Assembly (NCBI RefSeq): GCF_006517435.1
Contig: NZ_VHQG01000002.1
Coordinates: 193,390 to 257,389, forward strand
DNA from: Schumannella soli
GTDB taxonomy: Bacteria; Actinomycetota; Actinomycetes; Actinomycetales; Microbacteriaceae
DNA length: 64,000 nt
Direction: 5' to 3'
Part shown: positions 43,299 to 54,000 of the stretch, one piece after another
Layout of the letters: every line of letters starts with the position of its first letter
Numbering within the stretch: position 1 is the first letter of the stretch
Made by a program: the position numbers and the translations under genes
Notes under the pieces: model-generated
What the model was told of the DNA's origin: nothing
Databases searched by the model: none
What the model saw: only the letters and a program-made list of their open reading frames with translations

Positions 43299-45029
43299 TC
43301 AGTGGAACAGCCGGCGCAGCACGTTCGTATCGGCGAGGTCGACGAGTTCGTCGCCGCGCCCCGACATCACCGTGCGCAGTGCGTACAGCGCGAAGCCCTT
43401 CGCCTGCGCAGCGGTGATGGTCGGCGGGATCGAGAGCTCCTGCCGGGCCGTCACCACGTTCACGAGCGCCGGACCGTCGTGCTCGAACGCCGCGCGCAGC
43501 GCGCCGGGCAGGTCGGCCGGGTTCTCCACCCGCTCGGCGTGCAGCCCGATCGCCGCTGCGACGGCGGCGAAGTCGGGGTTGTCGAGCTCGGTGCCGAAGT
43601 TGACGAAGCCGGCGGCCTTCATCTCGACCTCGACGAAATTGAGGGAGGAGTTGTCGAAGACGATCACCTTCACCGGCAGCTTGTTCTGCCGCAGGGTCAG
43701 CAGCTCGCCGAGCAGCATCGCGAGCCCGCCGTCGCCGGCCAGCGCGACGACCTGCCGCCCGGGGAACGCCGCCTGCGCGCCGATAGCCTGCGGCAACGCG
43801 TTCGCCATCGACCCGTGCGCGAACGAGCCGATCAGTCGGCGCCGGCCGTTCATGCGCAGGTAGCGCGAGGCCCAGACCACGGGCGATCCGACGTCGGGCA
43901 GGAACACCGCATCCTCAGCCGCCAGCTCGCTGATCAACCGGGTCAGGTACTGCGGGTGGATGGGGGTGCGGCCATCGTCGGAGGCCAGCTCGTCGAGGCT
44001 CTCGCGGGCTTTCCGGTAATGCTTGGTCGAGGCGTCCAGGTGGTGGGACGAGCGCTTCCCGGTCAGCAGCGGGAGCAGCGCGGGGACCGTGTCGCCGACC
44101 CGGCCGACCAGGCCCAGGTCGACCGGGGTGCGACGCCCGATCTGCTCGCCGCGCGCATCCAGCTGGATCACGGACGCCTTCGACGGGAAGAACTGCGGGT
44201 AGGGGAAGTCTGTGCCGAGCATGAGCAGGGCGTCGCAGTCCTCCATCGCCCGGTATCCCGACGAGAAGCCGAGCAGGCCGGTCATGCCGACGTCGTAGGG
44301 GTTGTCGTACTCGACGAACTCCTTGCCGCGCATTGCATGCACGATCGGCGCCTGCAGCGCTTCGGCGAGCTGGATGAGCTCATCGTGCGCGCCCTCGACC
44401 CCGGCGCCGGCGAGGATCGTGACCTTCTTGGCCTTGTTGAGGATCGTCGCGGCCTCGGCGAGCTGCGCGTCGGTCGGCCGCATCATCCGCGGCGTCGTCA
44501 CGATCGGCGCCGACGGGCGCCGCTTCGAGGCCTCGGCCAGCAGGATCTCGCCCGGCATGATGACCACCGCGACGCCGCGGCGCTCGAGCGCGGTGCGCAT
44601 CGCGATCTCGAGCACGCGCGGCAGCTGCTCGGCCGTCGAGACGAGCTCGACATAGACGCTGCACTCGCGGAACAGCTCCTGCGGGTGCGTCTCCTGGAAG
44701 TAGGTGGTGCCGATCTCGCTGCCGGGGATCTGCGCGGCGATCGCGAGCACGGGAACCCGGCTGCGGTTCGCGTCGAAGAGCCCGTTGATCAGGTGCAGGT
44801 TGCCGGGGCCGCAGCTGCCCGCGCACACGGCCAGCTCGCCGGTCAGCGCCGCCTCGGCCCCCGCCGCGAAGGCCGCCGCCTCCTCGTGGCGCACGTGCAC
44901 CCAGTCGATCTCGTCGCGGGTGCGGATCGCATCCGTGAAGCCGTTGAGCGAGTCGCCCGGCAGGCCGTAGACCCGGCGCACACCGGAGAGAGCGAGAGTG
45001 TCGACGATCGAATCCGCGATGGTAGGCAT
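43299..45029 (-). CDS. Pyruvate oxidase (quinone-dependent), PoxB-like
   Basis: 576 residues. Full TPP enzyme: N-terminal Pyr domain with VYGLPGDSLNGFTDAI and catalytic Glu in VRHEEAAAFAAGAEA, central FAD/nucleotide domain (MLGTDFPY), C-terminal TPP motif (VALAGDGGLAMLLGELLTLR QNKLPVKVIVFDNSS, GDG...NN type). Converts pyruvate to acetate and CO2 with electrons to quinone. The C-terminal tail (RTVMSGRGDELVDLADTNVL RRLF) resembles the membrane-activating helix of PoxB. Leaderless promoter: TACCGT, six bases, ATG 45029. Divergent from the alpha/beta hydrolase gene. Confidence 0.94.
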   Translation of the reverse strand: MPTIADSIVDTLALSGVRRVYGLPGDSLNGFTDAIRTRDEIDWVHVRHEEAAAFAAGAEAALTGELAVCAGSCGPGNLHLINGLFDANRSRVPVLAIAAQIPGSEIGTTYFQETHPQELFRECSVYVELVSTAEQLPRVLEIAMRTALERRGVAVVIMPGEILLAEASKRRPSAPIVTTPRMMRPTDAQLAEAATILNKAKKVTILAGAGVEGAHDELIQLAEALQAPIVHAMRGKEFVEYDNPYDVGMTGLLGFSSGYRAMEDCDALLMLGTDFPYPQFFPSKASVIQLDARGEQIGRRTPVDLGLVGRVGDTVPALLPLLTGKRSSHHLDASTKHYRKARESLDELASDDGRTPIHPQYLTRLISELAAEDAVFLPDVGSPVVWASRYLRMNGRRRLIGSFAHGSMANALPQAIGAQAAFPGRQVVALAGDGGLAMLLGELLTLRQNKLPVKVIVFDNSSLNFVEVEMKAAGFVNFGTELDNPDFAAVAAAIGLHAERVENPADLPGALRAAFEHDGPALVNVVTARQELSIPPTITAAQAKGFALYALRTVMSGRGDELVDLADTNVLRRLFH

Positions 45030-45042
45030 GCTCCGACGGTAG

Positions 45043-46056
<1,014 letters not shown>

Positions 46057-46105
46057 TCCGCGTCACCGCGACGCGAAGCCCGCGGGCGTGCGCGAGGATC
46101 AGAAC

Positions 46106-47044
46106 ATGGCTCACGCACGCCCCTTCGCCCAGGTCGACGTCTTCGCGAGCAATCCCGGGCTCGGCAACCCCGTCGCCGTCGTGCTCGACGCGGCCGGGCT
46201 GCACGACGAGGAGCTCGCCCGCTTCGCGCGCTGGACGAACCTCAGCGAGACGACCTTCGTGCTGCCGCCGACGCCGCAGGGCCGTGCGGCGGGCGCCGAC
46301 TACCGGCTGCGCATCTTCACGCCCGGCGGCGAGCTGCCCTTCGCCGGGCATCCCACGCTCGGCTCGGCGCACGCCTGGCTCGAGAACGGCGGGGTGCCGC
46401 TCGGTGCGGTCGGCGACGGGACGATCGTGCAGGAGTGCGGCGCCGGTCTCGTGACCGTCCGGCCGACCAGCAGCGACAGGACGATCGGGGAATCGTGGGA
46501 TGACGCACCCGCCGCGCGGTCGGGCCTCGCCTTCGCCGCCCCGCCGCTGCGCAGGTCCGGCGCCGTCGGGGATGACGACCTGGCGCAGATGGCCGCCGCA
46601 CTGAGGATCGGCGTCGACCGCATCCGCGACGCCGCGTGGGTCGACAACGGCCCGGGCTGGGTGGCGGTGCTGCTCGATTCCGCCGACGAGGTGCTCGCGA
46701 TCCGCCCCGACCTGCTCGCGTTCCGCTCGCACATGATCGGCGTCGTCGGTCCGCACGCGGAGGACTCCGCCGCGGCGCAGAGCGGTGCCGCGATCGAGGT
46801 GCGCGCGTTCTGCGGGCCGATCGGCGTGACCGAGGATCCGGTGACCGGCAGCCTCAACGCGGGCGTCGCGCAGTGGCTCATCGGCGCCGGAGCCCTGCCC
46901 GAGAACTACCGTGCGACGCAGGGCACGGCGCTCGGCCGGTACGGCGTGGTCGACGTCACGACGACCGTCGACCGCGACGGATCGCGCCAGATCTGGGTCG
47001 GCGGGCCGAGCACGACCGTCATCCGCGGAACGGTCACGCTCTGA
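46106..47044 (+). CDS. PhzF-family isomerase
   Basis: 312 residues. QVDVFASNPGLGNPVAVVLD, NLSETTFVL (catalytic Glu in SET), FTPGGELPFAGHPTLGSAHA (signature), GVTEDPVTGSLNAGVAQWL in the second half. Two-fold PhzF/diaminopimelate-epimerase fold; most members outside phenazine operons are isomerases of unknown substrate, and no other phenazine gene is here. GAGGA precedes ATG 46106. Confidence 0.93.
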   Translation: MAHARPFAQVDVFASNPGLGNPVAVVLDAAGLHDEELARFARWTNLSETTFVLPPTPQGRAAGADYRLRIFTPGGELPFAGHPTLGSAHAWLENGGVPLGAVGDGTIVQECGAGLVTVRPTSSDRTIGESWDDAPAARSGLAFAAPPLRRSGAVGDDDLAQMAAALRIGVDRIRDAAWVDNGPGWVAVLLDSADEVLAIRPDLLAFRSHMIGVVGPHAEDSAAAQSGAAIEVRAFCGPIGVTEDPVTGSLNAGVAQWLIGAGALPENYRATQGTALGRYGVVDVTTTVDRDGSRQIWVGGPSTTVIRGTVTL

Positions 47045-47077
47045 GCACTGCGCAAGCGGTCCGGAGGCCCACGAGGG

Positions 47078-48535
47078 TCAGCCGCCGATGAGCGCCTCGA
47101 GCGGGCCGCGCGCGAAGAACAGCACGAAGCCGGCCGCGACGATCCAGAGCAGCGGCGAGATCTCCTTCGCCCGCCCCGTGAAGGTGCGGATGAGCACCCA
47201 GCTCACGAAGCCGACGCCGATGCCGTTCGCGATCGAGTAGGTCATCGGCATCACGATGATCGTGAGGAACACCGGCAGCGACTTGCTGAAGTCGTCCCAT
47301 TTCAGCTCGCGGATCTGCGCGACCATGAGCGTTCCCACGACGACGAGCGCGGCCGCCGCGACCTCGAGCGGCACGACGCTCGTGAGCGGCGTGAGGAACA
47401 TCGCCGCGAGGAACAGCAGGCCCGTCACGATCGAGGCGAGGCCGGTGCGGGCGCCCTCGCCGATGCCGGCGGCCGAGTCGACGAAGACGGTGTTCGACGA
47501 CGTGGATGCCCCGCCGCCGACGATCGCGCCGACGCCCTCGACGATCAGGGCGGAGCGCAGGCGCGGGAAGTCGCCCTTCGCATCCGACAGCCCGGCGCCC
47601 TTCGCGAGGCCGGTCATCGTGCCCATGGCGTCGAAGAAGTTCAGGAAGAGCAGGGTGAAGACGAGCATGATCGCCGACAGCGGCCCGATGCGCTCGAAGG
47701 CGCCGAAGCTGACGTGGCCCACGAGACCGAAGTCGGGCAGCGAGACGACGCTCGACGGCAGCTGCGGCACCGTGAGATTCCAGCCGCCGGTCTTGTTCGT
47801 GACGCTCGAGCCGACGTGGAAGATCGCCTCGAGGATGACCGCGAGCACGGTCGTGCCAACGATGCCGATCAGCAGGGCGCCCTTGACCTTGCGCGCGACG
47901 AGCACGCCCATCACGACGAGGCCGATAAGGAAGGTGACGGTCGGCAGGGTCGCGATGGATCCGGCCTGGCCGAGCTGCACGGGTGGCGAGTTCGCGCCGC
48001 TCGAGCGCACGAAGCCCGAGTCGACGAGGCCGATGAAGGCGATGAAGAGGCCGATCCCGACGGTGATCGCGACCTTGAGCTCCTGCGGCACGGCGGCGAA
48101 GATCATCGCGCGCAGCCCCGTGGCGGCCAGGATCACGATGATCACGCCGTTGATGAGCACGAGCCCCATCGCCTCGGGCCAGGTGACCTGACCGACGACG
48201 TTGACCGCGAGGAAGGAGTTCATGCCGAGGCCGGCGGCGAGCGCGAAGGGCAGGCGCGCGATCGCGCCGAAGGCGAGCGTCAGCAGGCCCGCGGCGAGCG
48301 CGGTGGCCGCGGCGACCTGGCCGTTCGGCAGCCATCCGCCGAGCACGTCGGTGGCGGCGCGGTCGGCGCTGAAGCCGCCGATGATCAGCGGGTTGAGGAT
48401 GACGATGTACGCCATCGCGAAGAAGGTGACGAGTCCGCCGCGGATCTCGCGCGGGATGGTCGACCCCCGCTTCGTGATCTCGAAGAAGCCGTCGACGCGA
48501 CGACCGAATCCTGCGGCGGTGGCTGACCTGGCGAT
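47078..48535 (-). CDS. NCS2-family purine permease, apparent ATC start
   Basis: 485 residues, 12-14 TM. AzgA-type hypoxanthine/guanine or xanthine permease: FFEITKRGSTIPREIRGGLV TFFAMAYIVILNP, LAAGLGMNSFLAVNVV, FDAMGTMTGLAKGAGL, STSSNTVFVDSAAGIGEGAR TG. H+ symport of purines is expected. The start is odd: family sequence begins at about 48535, a strong GGAGG lies at exactly the right place, but the codon there is ATC; no ATG, GTG or TTG occurs in frame until residue 48. The frame is open upstream to an ATG at 48705, which lacks family-like sequence after it. Convergent with PhzF. Confidence 0.88.
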   Translation of the reverse strand: MARSATAAGFGRRVDGFFEITKRGSTIPREIRGGLVTFFAMAYIVILNPLIIGGFSADRAATDVLGGWLPNGQVAAATALAAGLLTLAFGAIARLPFALAAGLGMNSFLAVNVVGQVTWPEAMGLVLINGVIIVILAATGLRAMIFAAVPQELKVAITVGIGLFIAFIGLVDSGFVRSSGANSPPVQLGQAGSIATLPTVTFLIGLVVMGVLVARKVKGALLIGIVGTTVLAVILEAIFHVGSSVTNKTGGWNLTVPQLPSSVVSLPDFGLVGHVSFGAFERIGPLSAIMLVFTLLFLNFFDAMGTMTGLAKGAGLSDAKGDFPRLRSALIVEGVGAIVGGGASTSSNTVFVDSAAGIGEGARTGLASIVTGLLFLAAMFLTPLTSVVPLEVAAAALVVVGTLMVAQIRELKWDDFSKSLPVFLTIIVMPMTYSIANGIGVGFVSWVLIRTFTGRAKEISPLLWIVAAGFVLFFARGPLEALIGG

Positions 48536-48730
48536 GACGGACCTCCGGGGTTCGTGACTCGGGGGAGAGGCGGAGCAGGCCGAGCCGGTGGGCTCGACCT
48601 GACGAGCGTAGTCCCGCGGCGGACGCTCGGTTCCCGGCGGTACGCGCGCCCGTGCCCCCGCGCGATAGTCGTCCGGGCGCCGTCTGTCCACCCCTCGACA
48701 GCGCATCGGGCTCGGGGCGAAGGTGCTCTG

Positions 48731-48976
48731 ATGTCTTCTTCGTCTTCCGACGGCTCCGCGCTGTCGACCACCGCCCTGCTCGACGAGCTCGCCGTGCGCT
48801 TCCCGGCGGTTCCGCGCGGCCGTGTCGAGGCGATCCTGGTGGAGGAGCACGAGATCCTGCTCGGCGGGGAGCCGGGGGATGTCATGCCCGAGCTGCTGCG
48901 GGAGGCCGTGCTCGAGCGCGTCGAGCGCGAGGCGGGCGTCGAGACCGGACCCGACGGCGACGCGCTGCCGGCCTGA
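48731..48976 (+). CDS. Small three-helix-bundle-type protein
   Basis: 81 residues, acidic. LLDELAVRFPAVPRGRVEAI LVEEHEIL and VMPELLREAVLERVERE follow the actinobacterial three-helix-bundle dimerisation pattern (L..RFP.VP...V...V...H). GAAGG lies 7 nt before ATG 48731; an upstream in-frame ATG at 48554 is unsupported. Convergent with the DUF3263 operon and closed by a bidirectional terminator. Function unknown. Confidence 0.7.
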   Translation: MSSSSSDGSALSTTALLDELAVRFPAVPRGRVEAILVEEHEILLGGEPGDVMPELLREAVLERVEREAGVETGPDGDALPA

Positions 48977-49019
48977 GCCGCCGCATCCCCGTCCAGCCGG
49001 ACCCGCTGCCGCGCATGCC

Positions 49020-49053
49020 GACGGCCGCCCGCCGGTGAGGGGCGGCGGCCGTC
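49020..49053. terminator. Bidirectional terminator
   Basis: 10-bp perfect stem GACGGCCGCC / GGCGGCCGTC with a 14-nt loop between the convergent 81-aa and DUF3263 genes. Confidence 0.8.
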
Positions 49054-49093
49054 GATGCGATCCCCCGATCGCTGCGTTCCGGCGGTCGGGCGT

Positions 49094-49393
49094 CTAGTTG
49101 ACGCGGCGCCAGAGGGTCTCGGTGCTGTGCAGGCGGGGCTCGCGCAGCAGGCGGGTCACCGCCTCGGGGTACTCCTCGAGGGCGATCGGCATCTCGATGG
49201 TGCGTTCGAGCAGGTGGAGGTACTGCCGCACCGACATCTTGAACTCGGCGACGATGCGCCCGTTCTTCTCGCCGCCCGCGACGGGATTCTCGGTCTCGAA
49301 GGCGAGCACGCGGTGCTGCAGCTCGTCGAGGGCCGCGGTGTTGAATCCGGCGCCGTAACGTCCGCCGGCGGGGCGGACCATCATGTCGGTCAT
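49094..49393 (-). CDS. DUF3263 domain protein (second copy)
   Basis: 99 residues. LDELQHRVLAFETENPVAGG EKNGRIVAEFKMSVRQYLHL LERTIEMP is the DUF3263 core (L.FE......G.K...I...F..S...Y...L...I). Shorter than the copy at 1275. ATG 49393 overlaps the stop of the upstream small membrane gene by 4 bp (ATGA type), so both are translated from one mRNA. That mRNA appears to start under a MarR-type palindrome (49632-49650). Confidence 0.85.
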   Translation of the reverse strand: MTDMMVRPAGGRYGAGFNTAALDELQHRVLAFETENPVAGGEKNGRIVAEFKMSVRQYLHLLERTIEMPIALEEYPEAVTRLLREPRLHSTETLWRRVN

Positions 49394-49584
49394 GAGATGA
49401 GACTCCAGACTCCGGCTGCCGCCGCTACGAGGGCGAGCGCTCCGGTGATCACGCCGGCGATGACGCCCGGCTCGGCGGTCCAGCGAGCGGGTCGCTCGTC
49501 GGTCGCGGTGTTCGCGACGTCGTCGAGCAGCGCCTCGGCCAGCGGGGTTCCCGCCGCGTGGCGGGTGAGTTCTGCGACGCTCAT
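49390..49584 (-). CDS. 64-aa single-helix membrane protein
   Basis: MSVAELTRHAAGTPLAEALL, an acidic middle, then one C-terminal TM (VIAGVITGALALVAAAAGVW SLIS). Strong GAGGAGG 6 nt before ATG 49584. Translationally coupled to DUF3263. No family recognised. Placement under the palindrome shared with the MarR gene suggests it is part of the MarR regulon. Confidence 0.7.
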   Translation of the reverse strand: MSVAELTRHAAGTPLAEALLDDVANTATDERPARWTAEPGVIAGVITGALALVAAAAGVWSLIS

Positions 49585-49631
49585 GAAGAGACCTCCTCGG
49601 CGGCGGGGGCGGGGACCGCTCCGCGAACTAT

Positions 49632-49650
49632 TTACTAGAGAAACTAGTAA
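49632..49650 (-). promoter_or_regulatory. Putative MarR operator before small membrane gene
   Basis: Perfect inverted repeat TTACTAG-AGAAA-CTAGTAA. On the minus strand the core reads CTAGTTTCTCTAG, one base different from the CTAGTTTGTCTAG beside the MarR gene. 48-66 bp before ATG 49584. Confidence 0.7.
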
Positions 49651-49755
49651 CTAGCCGAGCGAGTTCGCAAGTGCATGCGCGGACATCACGGTGAACAGCC
49701 CGCGAACACCGTCCGCCCGGTCCGTCCGTGGAGCCGATCCGGCGACGAGCGCCGA

Positions 49756-50256
49756 CTACTCGGCGTCGATCGCCTCGACGGCTTCGCGCATCCGCGTCAG
49801 GAACTCGACGACCGCCTCGGACTGCTGCGGCGTCAGCGACTCGGCGACTTCGAGCATTCGCTCGTGCATACGTCCGAGCGTGTGGCGCACCTCGTCGTCA
49901 CTCGACGGAGTCGCGACGACGATGATCGAGCGACGGTCGCTGGGATGCGGGTCGCGGCGCACGTGCCCGCTCTTGACGAGCCGGTCGATGAGCACCGTGG
50001 TCGAGGCGGAGGAGATGTCGAGGCGGGCCGCGAGCTCCTTCGGCGTCACGATCTCGCCGCGTCGGCCGGCCTCCAGCAGGAAGCGCAGCGCGAGCAGATC
50101 GGTCTCGCCCATGCCCATCGATGCGCGGGTGCGTCGGCGCATGGCGACCTCGGCGGAGCGATAGCGGCGCAGCGCGTTGAGCACGTCGACGCTGGTCGGC
50201 GCGTCCTGCTCGCCGTACCAGTAGCCCGAGATCCGCTCCACGCGTCCGCCTGTCAT
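49756..50256 (-). CDS. MarR-family regulator
   Basis: 166 residues. Winged helix: MGETDLLALRFLLEAGRRGE, TPKELAARLDISSASTTVLI DRLVKSGHVRRDPHPSDRRS (the DxRS/R wing), flanked by dimerisation helices (DVLNALRRYRSAEVAMRRRT and MLEVAESLTPQQSEAVVEFL). Ligand unknown. ATG 50256 lacks a clear ribosome site. A perfect palindrome (50281-50295) sits 25 bp upstream, consistent with autorepression, and a near-identical one precedes the next operon. Confidence 0.93.
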   Translation of the reverse strand: MTGGRVERISGYWYGEQDAPTSVDVLNALRRYRSAEVAMRRRTRASMGMGETDLLALRFLLEAGRRGEIVTPKELAARLDISSASTTVLIDRLVKSGHVRRDPHPSDRRSIIVVATPSSDDEVRHTLGRMHERMLEVAESLTPQQSEAVVEFLTRMREAVEAIDAE

Positions 50257-50280
50257 CGTCTGGCATTCAATCCGCCGGTC

Positions 50281-50295
50281 GCTAGTTTGTCTAGC
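50281..50295 (-). promoter_or_regulatory. Putative MarR operator, autoregulatory
   Basis: Perfect inverted repeat GCTAG-TTTGT-CTAGC, 25 bp before the MarR start codon. Confidence 0.65.
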
Positions 50296-50557
50296 CAATC
50301 CCCGTCGGGCGGCGGCGCGCACAGGCAACGCGCAGAGCGCTGCCCCGAGCCGTCCAGACGGTGCGCCACGTCCGCGTCTCGTGCGAGCCGCCTGGGAGAG
50401 ACCTCCATCGCGTTGACCCGGTGAGGGCGGTTTCGGAATCGTGGCCGACTCGACGACGCGTTCCCGTCCGCCGACCCCGCGACCGCGGATGAGGGCGGTG
50501 GATGCGCGCCGATCCGATACGCAACGCACGATCCATACGGAACCGAATGGAGTGACC

Positions 50558-50842
50558 ATGCTCACCATGACTCCCGCGGCCAGCACCGTGGTCAAGACCC
50601 TCATCGCCCAGAACCCCGAGGTCGAGGACGGCGGCCTGCGCATCGACGCGGGCGGCGCCGAGGGCGTCGACTTCGCCGTCTCGATCACCGAGGTGCCCGA
50701 GCCCACCGACTCGGTCGTCGAGTCCGACGGGGCGAAGGTCTTCCTCGGCGAGAGCGCCGTGATGGTGCTCGACGACAAGGTGCTCGATGCCAGCGTCGAC
50801 GACGCCGGCGCTGTGCAGTTCGCGATCGCCCAGCAGGGCTGA
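50558..50842 (+). CDS. HesB/IscA-like protein without cysteines
   Basis: 94 residues. MLTMTPAASTVVKTLIAQNP, GGLRIDAGG, DFAVSITEVPEPTDSVVESD GAKVFL and VMVLDDKVLDA follow the HesB/Fe-S_biosyn fold. The three Cys of A-type Fe-S carriers are absent (there is no Cys at all), so it cannot carry a cluster the usual way. This Cys-less actinobacterial group is often labelled adhesin or HesB-like. GGAG lies 6 nt before ATG 50558. Very strong terminator downstream; monocistronic. Confidence 0.82.
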   Translation: MLTMTPAASTVVKTLIAQNPEVEDGGLRIDAGGAEGVDFAVSITEVPEPTDSVVESDGAKVFLGESAVMVLDDKVLDASVDDAGAVQFAIAQQG

Positions 50843-50870
50843 CCTCGATCGCGCGCACCGCGCACGACAC

Positions 50871-50910
50871 GACGGCGCCGCATCCCCGCACGAGGGGATG
50901 CGGCGCCGTC
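50871..50910. terminator. Very strong 17-bp terminator hairpin
   Basis: Perfect stem GACGGCGCCGCATCCCC / GGGGATGCGGCGCCGTC with a 6-nt loop, 28 bp after the HesB-like stop. Confidence 0.93.
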
Positions 50911-51062
50911 GTCATGAGCGGGTCGTCCCGGCGGCGTCCCCGGGCCGGGGATAGGGTCGAGGCATATCGCGAATCGCGACTTGCGGCCGCGGATCCCCGG
51001 ATTCGCGGGTGAGTCGCCCTATCGTGACCCGTGTGTGGCCAGCTGATCGACGAGGTGCTCTC

Positions 51063-54000
51063 GTGGCGGACGACGACGGCGACGTGCGCGCCGAGCCCCA
51101 GCTGACGGCTCCCCACGCCCTAGGCGTCGGCGGAGAGGACTGGGCCTCGGGCAACGTCGCGCAGCCGAGCTGGACGCTCTGGCGTGACGAGCTCGCCGAG
51201 GTCGGCGGGCGCTCGCCGCTGCTGCATTTCGTGGACGCGCGCTCGACCCGCATCGAGCTGAGCACGACGCATCCCGGCGGCCTCGCCCGATTCATCACGG
51301 GCGCCCCGACCCTGCTGTCGAACCTCATCCGCGACGACGTCGCCCTGCGTTCGGCCCGCGTCGCCGCCGATCAGATCGCCGCGAAGGGCCTCGAGCTCTC
51401 GACGACCCGCGGCATCGACGCCGTCTGCCTCGGCATCGGCATCGCCCGCTGGACCAACGGCGGAGTCGAGTACGGCGGCCCGATCCTGCTGCGCCCGCTC
51501 GCGATCCGTCGCGCCGGACGCGACTTCGAGCTCAAGCTGCGCGGCGGCCCCGCGCTCAACCCGGCCTTCGCCCGCGCGCTCGAGCAGCAGTTCGGCATCT
51601 CGCTCGACGCCGCGGCCTTCGTCGCGCTGACCGACGCGGCCGGCACCTTCAAGCCGAACGCGGTCATCGATCAGCTGCGCGGCCTCACCGGTCACCTCGG
51701 CGACTTCTCGGTCGCGCCGCGGCTCGTGGTCTCGACCTTCGCCGACGTCTCGCACCGTCTGCTCGCCGACGCCGCCGACCTGACGCATCCGGTGCTCGAC
51801 GCGCTCGGTGGCAACGCGAGCGCCAAGTACGCGCTGGGCGAGGCGAACGCGGCCGTCGAGCCGAGCGACCCCGACCGTCGCGACCCCTCGACCGACACGC
51901 TCCTGCTCGACGCCGACGCCGAGCAGGAGCGCGTGATCGCTCAGATCGAGGCGGGCAACTCGCTCGTCGTCAAGACCATGCCGGGCACCGGCGGTACCCA
52001 GACGATTGTCAACGCGATCGGCGCCCTGGTGAGGCAGAACAAGCGCGTGCTCGTCGTCAGCCCGCGCCGCGCGACCCTGCACGGCATCGCCGACCGGGTC
52101 GCCGAGGTCGGCCTCACGGGGCTCACGGTCACGCCGCGCTCGCTGCGCCGTGACGTGATCACCGCAATCACCCGCAACGAGAAGGCCCAGAAGCCGGGGC
52201 TCGGCGACATCGACGAGGCGCTCGTGCGCCTGCGCGGGGTTCTCATCGACTACCGCGGCGCCCTCGGCCGGCCCGACGGGGTTCTGGGCGTCTCGGTGCT
52301 CGACTGCGTGACCGAGCTCTCGCGCCTCGCGCTGCTGCCCGATCCTCCGTCGACCTCCGCCCGACTGCCGCGCACGACGGTCGAGGCGCTCGCGCTCGAT
52401 CGTTCGACCGTCGCGCAGACGATGGTGGATGCAGCCCGCCTCGGCGAGTTCCGCTACGGCCCCGACGACTCGCCCTGGTACGGCGCGAGCTTCGCCGACG
52501 GCGAGGCCGCCCAGCGCGCGCACACCGTCGCGCAGCGCCTGCACGACGAGGAGCTGCCGCGGCTGCTGGTGCGCGCCGGCGAGCTCATCGGCTCGACCCG
52601 CATGCGCCCCTTCGAGTCGGTGGCCGAGCTCGGCACGTACCTGAAGCTGCTGACCGACCTGCGCGACACGCTCGACCGCTTCCAGCCCTCGGTGTTCGAC
52701 CGCTCGCTGAGCGAGCTGATCGCCGCGACCGCGCCGCGCCGCGAGTCGCCGACCATGTCGAGCGGCAACCGCCGCCGGTTGAAGGCCCTCGCCCGCGAGT
52801 ACGTGCGCCCCGGCATGCACGTCGGCGATCTGCACGACGCCCTGACCCGGGTGCAGCAGCAGCGGATGCTGTGGCAGCGCTACGTCGCCGCCGGCGTCAC
52901 GCCCGAGGTGCCGGTCGGCATCGCCGACGTCCAGGTCGCCTGGCAGCAGGTCTCGCAGGATCTGGCCGAGCTCGACATCCCGCTCGACCGCTCGGGCGAC
53001 ACGCGGCTCGCGACCCTGCCGATCGACGAGCTCGGGTCTCTCGTCGAGGGTCTCGCCGCCGAGTCGGACGTGCTCGAGAGCATCACCGAGCGCAGCGAGC
53101 TGCTGTCGACCCTGCGCCACCTCGAACTCGACGTCTTCCTCGGCGATCTCGCTCAGCGGCATGTGCCCGAGGAGCGGGTCGCGGCCGAGCTCGAGCTCGC
53201 CTGGTGGCGCTCGGCGCTCGACGGCCTGCTCGAGTCGGAGCGCGCCCTGCTCGGCGCGAACACCGGCGTGCTCGAGCGTCTCGAGGCCGATTTCCGTCTG
53301 GTCGACGAGGCCCACGCCTCCGGCAGCGCGCAGCTGCTCGCCTGGCAGCTCGCGGAGGACTGGAAGATCGGGCTGCTCGACTGGCCGGAGGAGGCGGACG
53401 CGCTCAAGCGCACGCTGCGCGGTGGGGCGATCTCGGCATCCACCCTGAACCGCGCCGCACCGCACCTCGCTCGCGTGGTCGCGCCGGTCTGGCTCGCCTC
53501 GCCGTACGAGGTGCCGGGCATCAGCGACGAGCTCGCCTTCGACGCGGTCGTGCTGGTGGATGCCGGCGCCGTGACCCTGGCCGAGAGCCTCGGCTCCATC
53601 CGCCGCGCCAAGCAGATCGTGGCCGTCGGCGACCCGGTCACGCAGACCCCGTCGCCGTTCACGACCGCGGTGCTGCAGCCCGACGACCCGGCGCGCACGG
53701 CCCCCTTCGACGTCGACGAGCTGCACGGCCGCTCGGCGCTGGCTCAGCTCTCCGAGCTGCTGCCGGTGCTGTCGCTGACCCGCAGCTACCGGGCCGGCGG
53801 CGACGACCTCGCCGAGCTCGTGAACCGCAAGTTCTACGGCGGCCGCATCGACTCGCTGCCGTGGGCCGGGTCGTTCCTCGGTCACAACTCGCTCGCTCTC
53901 GACTACGTCGAGAACGGCACCGGGCTGCCCGACACGGTCACCGGCGCCGTCGAGAGCGTCGACGCCGAGGTCAACCGCGTCGTCGATCTCGTGATCGAGC

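Noticed and set aside
46106..47044. A phenazine biosynthesis cluster around phzF
   Set aside because: No other phz gene is nearby, and isolated PhzF homologues are common isomerases of unknown substrate.
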